NCBI GenBank assembly: GCA_016302545.1
Contig: JAEDNK010000015.1
Coordinates: forward strand, 1-19,442
Reading direction: 5' to 3'
DNA length: 19,442 nt
Origin: Bacillota bacterium
Lineage (GTDB): Bacteria > Bacillota > Clostridia > Peptostreptococcales > Anaerovoracaceae
A program made the translations under genes and the position numbers. Below are positions 13,180 through 19,442 of this stretch, piece after piece. The notes under the pieces were generated by a model. It ran no database searches and was not told the DNA's origin. It saw only the letters and a program-made list of their open reading frames with translations. Within the stretch, counting starts at the first letter, position 1. Each line of letters begins with the position of its first letter.

Positions 13180-15534
13180 ATGGATAGCATTAAGAAAATC
13201 GTAAAAAGAGACGGCAGAACGGTAGACTTCCATGTTGATAAAATTGCAGACGCGATTTTTAAGGCGGCTCAGGTTTTGGGCGGCAGAGACAGAGAGATGT
13301 CCATGTATCTGGCGAAGCAGGTGGAATTATATCTGCTGGAGGTATGCCATAATAATGTACCTACCGTAGAGCAGATTCAGGACGCCGTAGAAAAAATCCT
13401 CATAGAAAACGGACACGCCCGTACCGCCAAGGAATTTATCCTTTACAGAGCGGAGCGCACCAGAGTAAGGGACATGAACACCAAGCTCATGAGAATATAT
13501 GAGGACCTCACATTTAAGGAAGCCAAGGATAACGACGTAAAGCGTGAAAACGCCAACATAGACGGAAACACCGCCATGGGTACCATGCTCAAGTACGGCT
13601 CCGAGGGAGCTAAGGAATTCTATAAGATGTACGTTATAGACCCTAAGCACGTAAAGGCTCACGAGCAGGGCGACATTCACATCCACGACATGGATTTCTA
13701 TACCCTGACCATGACCTGCTGCCAGATTGATCTGGTGAAGCTCCTTAAGGACGGCTTTTCCACAGGCCACGGACATTTGAGAGAGCCTAACGACATTGAA
13801 AGCTACGCCGCTCTGGCTTGCATCGCTATCCAGTCAAACCAGAACGACCAGCACGGCGGACAGTCCGTGCCGAATTTCGATTACGGAATGGCTCCCGGAG
13901 TTAAAAAGACATATAAGAAGCTTTATCTCACCAATTTAGGCAAGATGCTGGATTTCCTCGAGGATATCGAAGACGGCACAGACCGGATGAAGGAGCTGGG
14001 CCGCAAGATTGAAGAGGAACACGGCGTATACCCTTGTATGGCGTGGGACAACAACTATAAGGAGCTGGAACTTGCGGAACTGAAGAAAATAGTTCCCGAA
14101 GAAGAAGCTAAAAAGATGCAGGACAGGGCCACTAAATTTGCCGATAAGGAAATCAGAAGAAAGACCTATCAGGCAATGGAAGCCCTCATACATAATCTCA
14201 ACACCATGCATTCAAGAGCAGGCGCCCAGGTTCCGTTCAGCTCAATCAACTACGGGACCGATACATCCCCTGAAGGCAGACTGGTAATGGAAAGCGTAAT
14301 GCTGGCTACAGAGGCAGGACTTGGAAACGGCGAGACACCTATTTTCCCTATTCAGATTTTCAAAGTAAAAGAGGGTGTCAGCTACAATCCTGAGGATCCT
14401 AACTACGACCTGTTCAAACTGGCATGCAGAGTATCAGCCAAGAGACTTTTCCCTAATTTCTCTTTCCTTGATGCGCCGTTTAATAAGCAGTATTATGTGG
14501 AGGGAGATCCTAACACCGAATGCGCCTACATGGGATGCAGAACCCGTGTTATCGGTAATGTTTATGACCCTACGAGAGAGATCGTAACGGGCAGAGGAAA
14601 CCTGAGCTTTACTTCCATCAACCTGCCTAGACTTGCTATCAAGGCAAAGGGTGATGTGGACATGTTCTTCGAGAGTCTGGACAGAATGATTGATCTGGCT
14701 ATCGACCAGCTTAATGACAGATATAAGATTCAGTCACAGAAGAAGGTAAAGAACTTCCCGTTCCTTATGGGGCAGGGAATCTGGATTGATTCAGACAAGC
14801 TGGGGCCTGATGACACCATTGAAGAGGTTATCAAGCACGGTACTCTCACTATAGGATTCATTGGTCTGGCAGAGTGTCTGAAAGCCCTCCTTGGGGCTCA
14901 CCACGGAGAATCCAAAGAGGCTCAGAATCTCGGTCTTGAAATCGTAGGCTATATGAGAAAACGCATGGATGAGGAAGCAAGAAAGACAGGTCTTAACTGG
15001 TCGCTTATTGCAACTCCTGCAGAAGGACTGTCAGGACGCTTTGTAAAAATCGACAGGGCTAAATACGGTGAAATACCGGGAGTGACAGACAGAGATTACT
15101 ATACCAACAGCTTCCATATCCCTGTATATTATGATATAAACGCTTTTGAAAAAATCAAACTTGAAGCACCTTATCATGAACTGACCAACGGCGGACACAT
15201 TTCATATATCGAACTGGATGGTGACCCTCTTAAGAACCTTGATGCATTCGAAAAGGTTGTAAGATGTATGAAGGAATCGGGAATCGGTTACGGCTCCATA
15301 AACCATCCTGTCGACAGAGACCCTTGCTGCGGCTACACGGGCATAATAGACAACGAGTGCCCTCAGTGCCACAGAAAAGAAGGCGAGGGTGATGTAGGCT
15401 TCGAGAGAATCAGAAGAATTACCGGATATCTGGTAGGAACCATGGATCACTGGAATAATGCCAAGCGAGCCGAGGAAAAGGATCGTGTAAAACATGATAT
15501 GGCAGAAGGTCCGGCAGCCATGGAAAAGCTTTAG
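13180..15534 (+). CDS. nrdD: Anaerobic (class III) ribonucleoside-triphosphate reductase
   Basis: A 784-residue glycyl-radical enzyme that makes deoxyribonucleotides without oxygen. An N-terminal ATP-cone allosteric domain spans about residues 3-95 (KIVKRDGRTVDFHVDKI). The catalytic barrel includes GDIHIHDMDFY, HSRAGAQVPFSSINYG and NLSFTSINLPRLA. Near the C-terminus C716/C717, C727 and C730 (CCGYTGIIDNECPQC) form the zinc site. The glycyl radical residue is G749 in RRITGYLVGT. Length is normal for NrdD. GGAAGGGAG lies before the ATG at 13180. NrdG, its activase, follows after 39 bases. Expression is probably repressed by NrdR through the palindrome at 13121. The radical is destroyed by oxygen, which fits the nearby oxygen-protection genes. 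Confidence 0.98.
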   Translation: MDSIKKIVKRDGRTVDFHVDKIADAIFKAAQVLGGRDREMSMYLAKQVELYLLEVCHNNVPTVEQIQDAVEKILIENGHARTAKEFILYRAERTRVRDMNTKLMRIYEDLTFKEAKDNDVKRENANIDGNTAMGTMLKYGSEGAKEFYKMYVIDPKHVKAHEQGDIHIHDMDFYTLTMTCCQIDLVKLLKDGFSTGHGHLREPNDIESYAALACIAIQSNQNDQHGGQSVPNFDYGMAPGVKKTYKKLYLTNLGKMLDFLEDIEDGTDRMKELGRKIEEEHGVYPCMAWDNNYKELELAELKKIVPEEEAKKMQDRATKFADKEIRRKTYQAMEALIHNLNTMHSRAGAQVPFSSINYGTDTSPEGRLVMESVMLATEAGLGNGETPIFPIQIFKVKEGVSYNPEDPNYDLFKLACRVSAKRLFPNFSFLDAPFNKQYYVEGDPNTECAYMGCRTRVIGNVYDPTREIVTGRGNLSFTSINLPRLAIKAKGDVDMFFESLDRMIDLAIDQLNDRYKIQSQKKVKNFPFLMGQGIWIDSDKLGPDDTIEEVIKHGTLTIGFIGLAECLKALLGAHHGESKEAQNLGLEIVGYMRKRMDEEARKTGLNWSLIATPAEGLSGRFVKIDRAKYGEIPGVTDRDYYTNSFHIPVYYDINAFEKIKLEAPYHELTNGGHISYIELDGDPLKNLDAFEKVVRCMKESGIGYGSINHPVDRDPCCGYTGIIDNECPQCHRKEGEGDVGFERIRRITGYLVGTMDHWNNAKRAEEKDRVKHDMAEGPAAMEKL

Positions 15535-15573
15535 ACTGAAACTTTTAAAATTAAAATACACGGAGGCAATAGG

Positions 15574-16092
15574 ATGGAAGAGTCCAAAAACACCATAAGA
15601 ATTGCCGGAGTTGTAAGAGAATCAATAGTTGACGGGCCCGGACTCAGATTTACCGTATTCTGTCAGGGGTGTCCTCACCACTGCGAGGGTTGCCATAACA
15701 TGGCAACCCATGATTTTTCCGGAGGCTATGACTGTGAGATTTCCAGAATTCTGGAGGCCATAGACGAGAACCCTTTGCTGGACGGAGTCACCTTCAGCGG
15801 CGGAGAGCCTATGTGTCAGCCTGAGGCCTTTTACAACCTGGCGGTTCAGGTAAAGGAACGGGGGCTTAATATAGTCACGTATACGGGCTTTACCTATGAG
15901 GAACTTATTACCATGGGAGAAAGTAACATAGGGGTTAAGAAACTGATGGATTTGACCGATATTTTAGTTGACGGCAGGTTTGTTCTCGAAGAAAGAGACC
16001 TTACGCTGCCATTCAGGGGCAGCGCCAATCAGCGTCTCATAGATATGAACCTGACGAGAGAACTTGGAAAGCTGACCCTTGCCGAAATTTAA
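15574..16092 (+). CDS. nrdG: Anaerobic ribonucleotide reductase-activating protein
   Basis: A 172-residue radical SAM activase that installs the glycyl radical on NrdD. Cysteines C33, C37 and C40 in GCPHHCEGC form the C-x3-C-x2-C site for the [4Fe-4S] cluster, with an extra C30 before it. VDGPGLRFTVF is the usual activase start and FSGGEPM binds SAM. Length agrees with NrdG proteins. The ribosome site CGGAGG precedes the ATG at 15574. It lies in one operon with nrdD; I see no promoter or terminator in the 39-base spacer. No terminator is visible after it, so reading into the FapA gene is possible. Confidence 0.97.
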   Translation: MEESKNTIRIAGVVRESIVDGPGLRFTVFCQGCPHHCEGCHNMATHDFSGGYDCEISRILEAIDENPLLDGVTFSGGEPMCQPEAFYNLAVQVKERGLNIVTYTGFTYEELITMGESNIGVKKLMDLTDILVDGRFVLEERDLTLPFRGSANQRLIDMNLTRELGKLTLAEI

Positions 16093-16107
16093 AAAAAGTG
16101 CTACAAT
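16079..16107 (+). promoter_or_regulatory. Promoter candidate of the FapA-like gene
   Basis: TTGCCG (16079-16084), inside the last codons of nrdG, a 17-base spacer and TACAAT (16102-16107), 44 bases before the start codon. No sigma-D-like sequence was found here, so the motility genes that follow may start from a vegetative promoter. Confidence 0.5.
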
Positions 16108-16151
16108 TATTCTATTATTAACAGACTTAGTTACGATGGAGGTTTGGTTAC

Positions 16152-17975
16152 ATGAGTAATGAACAGAAACATGGTTTTTTTTCTCGAATACTTAAGACGC
16201 CATCTACCTCAGAACCAGCCGATTCCCCACCGGATAGTACGGCAGAAACGGCTTCTTCCGACATGATGACAGCCACGGCAGCAGTCCCGTCTGCAGCTTT
16301 GGCACCCGAAACCGCAGAGAGTGCGGCGCCTGAACAGGAAATTGCCACCTCGGGCAGAGGTATTTTCAGAATTCCTGCAAACAGTATGTTTTTTAACCTC
16401 TGGGACGAATGGCAGCAGATTTCACCAGACCCACAGCCTGAGGCTGTACTGGTCATGGAGAAGCCGGGAATACAGCCTGTGCCTATGAGCGATAAGGAAA
16501 TAGAAGAAGAAAAGCAGAGACTGGCTACCAAGCTTCTCACCGAAGCTAAAAAACGTTATAGGATGTCCCATCCTCAGGATGCAGACATCCTCGATATGGA
16601 CGCCGATGCACTGGTGTATGTGGCCAAGGGCGGCCTGGGAGCGTGGCTTTTCCTCTTCCCGCCTGTAGGAAAGGGCAGAGGCATAACTTACGAAAACATA
16701 CAGGATGCCATGTTTTCCGAAACCGTAACTTACGGAATAGATGCGGATAAGCTCATTAAAATATCTGAGAATCCCGAATATTTTCAGCTTTTCTTAATAG
16801 CAAGAGGCGTACCTATGGTGCCCGGAGAGGATGGCTGGATAAGCGAGAAATTCCCTCACGATATAGAGAACACCCTCACCGTGGATCAGCACGGCAGCGT
16901 GGACTACAGAGCCAGAGCCAACATGCAGGTTATACACGAGGGCGACGTCATAGCCGAAGCCTTCCCGCCTACCACGGGTACTTCGGGAATGACCGTGCTG
17001 GGAACCATAATACCGCCGAAGAACGGCAGGGAAGAATACCTGTCGGGAGGCTATAACACCACTATCAGCGAGGACAGGATGAAGCTCCTTGCAACCACTG
17101 ACGGACACCTCCAGTACAGAAACGGAGTCTTTCACGTACAGCCCCTTTATAACGTATTCGGAAATGTGGACTACGGAGTGGGCAATATAGACTTTCCGGG
17201 GGATGTACATATCACGGGAGATGTTAAAAACGGTTTCGTCGTACAGGCAAAGGGAAATATCACCATAGACGGAATGGTAGAAGGTGCTGTAATAGACGCA
17301 GGCGGAGATATAATAATCCGCAAGGGCGTGCTGGGAGACGGCAGAGCAGTGATAAAATCACAGCGCTCCGTATCCGCTCAGTATCTGGAGAACTGCGTTG
17401 TATACGCCAAAGAGAGCGTGTCGGCAAGCAGTATTCTCACCGCCAACGTATACAGCGATAACGAAATCGTGGTGAGAACCGGAAGAGGTACTATCATAGG
17501 AGGCAGACTCACTGCGGCAAACGTAATCAGCGCCACCGTAATCGGCTCACGCTCCGAGCGTCTCACAGAGCTGTTTGTGGGGGAATATCCTTTTGTGAAG
17601 CAGCAGCGGGAGGAACTGACTAAGACGCTGCAGCAGACCGAAAAGGATATAGAGGCGGTGGAAAAAAACATCAGATACCTTGACATAGGCGACGATGTGG
17701 ACGAGGATGTTCAGAAGGCCATGAACCGCGCCCAGCTTCTGGCTAAACAGCGCCTTCAGAAAAACATATTTACCATGAAGAGAGAAAGGCTGCTCAAACA
17801 GCTTAAGGAGCTGGAGCAGAAACGCATAGATATAGAACAGTGCAGAATCATAAGCGATGTGATCTACCCTGTCACCAGAGTCAGAATAGGTGACATAGAG
17901 CAGACCATAGAACATCTCAGCCACTATTGCAACATTCATGCCCTCCAGATTTCAGACAAACTGGTGATGGGCTGA
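16152..17975 (+). CDS. FapA-family (DUF342) flagellar assembly protein A
   Basis: A 607-residue cytoplasmic-type protein. After a short basic start comes a disordered stretch rich in Ala, Ser, Thr, Pro and Glu (about 15-66). The family region follows: ADALVYVAKGG and ANMQVIHEGDVIAEAFPPTTGTSGMTVLG are the conserved core, then a polyglycine-patterned right-handed beta-helix at about 335-470 (GDVHITGDVKNGFVVQ, GNITIDGMVEGAVIDAGGDIII). A long coiled coil at about 480-565 rich in Lys, Glu and Gln precedes the tail. Vibrio FapA affects flagellin production and glucose-dependent flagellar assembly. Precise function in Firmicutes is unclear. GGAGG precedes the ATG. The neighbours (CheX-like, CheY-like and flagellin genes) support a motility role. 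The tandem GCTGATGA copies around the stop are short and probably incidental. Confidence 0.88.
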   Translation: MSNEQKHGFFSRILKTPSTSEPADSPPDSTAETASSDMMTATAAVPSAALAPETAESAAPEQEIATSGRGIFRIPANSMFFNLWDEWQQISPDPQPEAVLVMEKPGIQPVPMSDKEIEEEKQRLATKLLTEAKKRYRMSHPQDADILDMDADALVYVAKGGLGAWLFLFPPVGKGRGITYENIQDAMFSETVTYGIDADKLIKISENPEYFQLFLIARGVPMVPGEDGWISEKFPHDIENTLTVDQHGSVDYRARANMQVIHEGDVIAEAFPPTTGTSGMTVLGTIIPPKNGREEYLSGGYNTTISEDRMKLLATTDGHLQYRNGVFHVQPLYNVFGNVDYGVGNIDFPGDVHITGDVKNGFVVQAKGNITIDGMVEGAVIDAGGDIIIRKGVLGDGRAVIKSQRSVSAQYLENCVVYAKESVSASSILTANVYSDNEIVVRTGRGTIIGGRLTAANVISATVIGSRSERLTELFVGEYPFVKQQREELTKTLQQTEKDIEAVEKNIRYLDIGDDVDEDVQKAMNRAQLLAKQRLQKNIFTMKRERLLKQLKELEQKRIDIEQCRIISDVIYPVTRVRIGDIEQTIEHLSHYCNIHALQISDKLVMG

Positions 17976-18016
17976 TGAGCTGATGAAGATATAATAAAAA
18001 AAGGAAGGCTATTCTT

Positions 18017-18511
18017 ATGGAAACATCTCACGGAAAGGAACATCCCCTGGATGGTGAAAGGCTGTACAGCATTATAAACAGCCAGATGCAGAAGTCCCTC
18101 CGCGACATAGGTGTATCAGAGGTAAAATGCAAATCCAGAAGCGAATTTAAGGATATGGACCTCTGTACGGTATATACCACCACCAACGGGGCTTATGAGA
18201 TACGCCTCGTATTCTGCGCAGAGCGGACATTCCTTAACCTCATTGCCGAGAGCATGCTCGGTGAACCGGTGACCGATCAGGAAGATATCAAGGAGTGTGC
18301 CATGGAATTCTTCAATGTGGTCTGCGGTCACATAGTGACAGCCATATTCAAGGAGACCAGATCCCCCGCACGCTTTCACTGCCCGTGCTTTGAGGAGGGC
18401 TATTATCTCCCCGGCAGAGAGGGCACCGACGAAATGCTGGCATACTGCTATCTCAGTATACAGAACGGAACAGCTGTATTCATGCATGACCCGCTGACGC
18501 TTATGAGCTAA
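18017..18511 (+). CDS. CheX-like chemotaxis phosphatase domain protein
   Basis: A 164-residue single-domain protein of the CheX/CheC-like fold. The central helix IKECAMEFFNVVCGHIVTAIF carries E97 and N100, the E-x-x-N pair that positions water and the phosphoaspartate in CheX-type CheY-P phosphatases. The order of a leading helix, a beta strand segment (YEIRLVFCAERTFLNLIAESMLG) and this helix fits CheX. AAAGGAAGG precedes the ATG at 18017. It is followed after 46 bases by a CheY-like protein, its most likely substrate, and preceded by the FapA-like gene. Detailed function is inferred from motif and context; divergence from well-known CheX is considerable. Confidence 0.75.
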   Translation: METSHGKEHPLDGERLYSIINSQMQKSLRDIGVSEVKCKSRSEFKDMDLCTVYTTTNGAYEIRLVFCAERTFLNLIAESMLGEPVTDQEDIKECAMEFFNVVCGHIVTAIFKETRSPARFHCPCFEEGYYLPGREGTDEMLAYCYLSIQNGTAVFMHDPLTLMS

Positions 18512-18557
18512 GCGGCTTCAACGGAGACTTACAGACAGAGAAAAGGAGCTGATTATT

Positions 18558-18923
18558 ATGAGCAAGAAACTTATGGTGGTGGACGACTCCCGAATCGTTC
18601 ACGCCAAGATGAAACAGTTATTAGAAGATACGGATTTTGAAATTATCGGATTCTGCCGCAGCGGTGAAGATGCTATACAGTCTTACAGAGAATACAGACC
18701 GGATGTGGTAACAATGGATATTGTAATGCCCGGTATCGACGGCCTCGACGCTGCAAAAACCATACTTACGGAGTTTCCCGATGCAAACATTGTCATGGTA
18801 TCCTCTCTTGCCTATGATGACACCATGGACGCAGCAGAGGAAATCGGAGCCAAGGGCTTTATCTTTAAACCCTTCGAAAAAGAAGAACTCATTAAGACCC
18901 TGAATGAAGCGGTGGGAGAGTAG
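18558..18923 (+). CDS. CheY-like single-domain response regulator
   Basis: A 121-residue receiver domain without an output domain. The acidic pair D9-D10, the phosphorylation site D54 (DVVTMDIVMPG), S82 (VMVSSLA) and K104 (FIFKPF) are all present, so it should be phosphorylated by a histidine kinase such as CheA. The loop after D54 (MPGIDGLDAAK) and length fit CheY of Firmicutes. AAAGGAG lies nine bases before the ATG. The adjacent CheX-like gene probably encodes its phosphatase. No CheA, CheW or receptor gene is in the window, so the exact pathway is unproven. Confidence 0.95.
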   Translation: MSKKLMVVDDSRIVHAKMKQLLEDTDFEIIGFCRSGEDAIQSYREYRPDVVTMDIVMPGIDGLDAAKTILTEFPDANIVMVSSLAYDDTMDAAEEIGAKGFIFKPFEKEELIKTLNEAVGE

Positions 18924-18960
18924 AGAAAATTAAAGCAGAAAAAAATTTTAAAAAACCCCT

Positions 18961-18986
18961 TATATTTTCTCCCGGAGGGACGATAT
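18961..18986 (+). promoter_or_regulatory. Sigma-D (sigma-28)-like promoter of flagellin
   Basis: GACGATAT (18979-18986) differs at one base from the GCCGATAT -10 element of flagellar sigma factors. TATA (18961-18964), 14 bases upstream, resembles the TAAA -35 element with one mismatch. It lies about 80 bases before the flagellin start codon, as expected for a late flagellar gene. Confidence 0.6.
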
Positions 18987-18992
18987 AAGAAA

Positions 18993-19043
18993 TGTACGCA
19001 ATAAAGCGTACAAAAAAACAGCCCGGGGAAAGGAAGCCCCGGC
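18993..19043 (+). promoter_or_regulatory. Two leader hairpins in the flagellin mRNA, one with a GGA loop
   Basis: Hairpin 1 is a perfect 7-bp stem, TGTACGC (18993-18999) with GCGTACA (19006-19012), and a 6-base loop. Hairpin 2 pairs CCGGGG (19023-19028) with CCCCGG (19037-19042), plus one more pair beyond a bulged C, and shows the 8-base loop AAAGGAAG with GGA at 19032-19034. The next GGA lies in the Shine-Dalgarno sequence (19052-19058). This resembles the two-site arrangement bound by CsrA in the Bacillus hag leader. Confidence 0.65.
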
Positions 19044-19065
19044 AGAATTTCAAGGAGGAAATAAA

Positions 19066-19442
19066 ATGAGAATTCAACACAACATCGCAGCTTTAAACTC
19101 TTACAGACAGCTGTCAGGAAACAACAACGCAGTTGCTAAGAACCTGGAGAAGTTATCATCAGGTTACAGAATTAACAGAGCAGGAGACGACGCAGCAGGT
19201 CTTGCTATCTCCGAAAAGATGAGAGCACAGATTAAGGGTCTTGAAACTGCACAGAAGAACGCTAACGACGGTATCTCCTTAGTACAGACTGCAGAAGGTG
19301 CTTTAACAGAAGTACACAGCATGTTCAACCGTATGGTAGAGCTTGCTACTCAGTCAGCTAACGGTACTTATGACAACACAGTAGACCGTGCAAACCTTCA
19401 GAAGGAGCTTGACTCCCTGCTGGACGAAGTTGACCGTATCTC
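19066..19442 (+). CDS. Flagellin, 5' part (runs off the window)
   Basis: The first 125 codons of a flagellin, truncated by the window end. MRIQHNIAALNSYRQLSGNN is followed by LEKLSSGYRINRAGDDAAGLAISEKMRAQIKGL, the conserved N-terminal D0/D1 helices, and then ANDGISLVQTAEGAL and ELATQSANGTYD, all diagnostic. There is no signal peptide, as flagellin is exported through the flagellar basal body. AAGGAGG (19052-19058) is seven bases before the ATG. Codon use is more restricted than in neighbouring genes (strong bias to GCA/GCT, AAC and AAG), which suggests very high expression. The variable central and C-terminal domains are not visible. Likely regulated by a sigma-D-like promoter and by leader RNA structure. 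Confidence 0.97.
   Translation, partial: MRIQHNIAALNSYRQLSGNNNAVAKNLEKLSSGYRINRAGDDAAGLAISEKMRAQIKGLETAQKNANDGISLVQTAEGALTEVHSMFNRMVELATQSANGTYDNTVDRANLQKELDSLLDEVDRI

Noticed and set aside
17968..17986. Tandem GCTGATGA copies at the end of the FapA-like gene
   Set aside because: Two 8-base copies are too short to be meaningful and no structure or gene depends on them.
18920..18960. A terminator between the CheY-like gene and flagellin
   Set aside because: The stretch is A-rich with AAAATTTT, but no G+C-containing stem with a T-tract can be drawn.

Overview
The window looks like chromosomal DNA of a motile, anaerobic, low-to-mid G+C Firmicute (class Clostridia). The signs are an anaerobic class III ribonucleotide reductase with its activase, rubrerythrin and hemerythrin oxygen-protection proteins, strong AGGAGG-type ribosome binding sites, AGA-rich codon use, and flagellar/chemotaxis genes ending in a flagellin. 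I cannot place it to genus. No rRNA, tRNA or CRISPR array is visible, and no gene-free stretch exceeds 300 bases.

Region 1 (1-2853) is A+T-rich accessory DNA. It opens with a truncated IS3-family OrfA remnant. Next comes an orphan gene with a HEPN-like R-X4-H motif, then a small ORF overlapping a terminator hairpin. A strong promoter embedded in palindromes then precedes a translationally coupled trio: Xre repressor, ImmA/IrrE metalloprotease and PIN-like nuclease. This is the best candidate in the window for a little-described toxin/defence cassette. Base composition changes sharply at about 2,855-2,880, where core genes begin.

Region 2 (2879-6314) holds a low-molecular-weight protein-tyrosine phosphatase, an EamA-type transporter and a TetR regulator in one unit closed by a terminator, then a radical SAM/SPASM-like protein of unknown substrate. 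Region 3 (6317-9155) is a tgt - rlmD-like - NimA-like flavoprotein operon. The tgt start codon is separated from its Shine-Dalgarno sequence by an 8-bp hairpin.

Region 4 (9159-13071) contains a hemerythrin fused to a CheX-like domain, a rubrerythrin, a membrane-anchored PepD/M20-like protein that appears to have lost its metal ligands (minus strand), and a GNAT acetyltransferase. Region 5 (13082-16092) is nrdD-nrdG behind a near-consensus promoter and a perfect 16-bp NrdR-type palindrome. Region 6 (16079-19442) is motility-related: a FapA/DUF342 protein, a CheX-like phosphatase, a CheY-like receiver protein, and the 5' part of flagellin. The flagellin leader has a sigma-D-like promoter and two hairpins, one presenting GGA in its loop as a CsrA site would.

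Functionally, regions 3-5 suggest protection of oxygen-sensitive anaerobic metabolism (hemerythrin, rubrerythrin, glycyl-radical NrdD). Region 6, and possibly the hemerythrin-CheX fusion, point to oxygen or redox sensing linked to chemotaxis. That link is inference.
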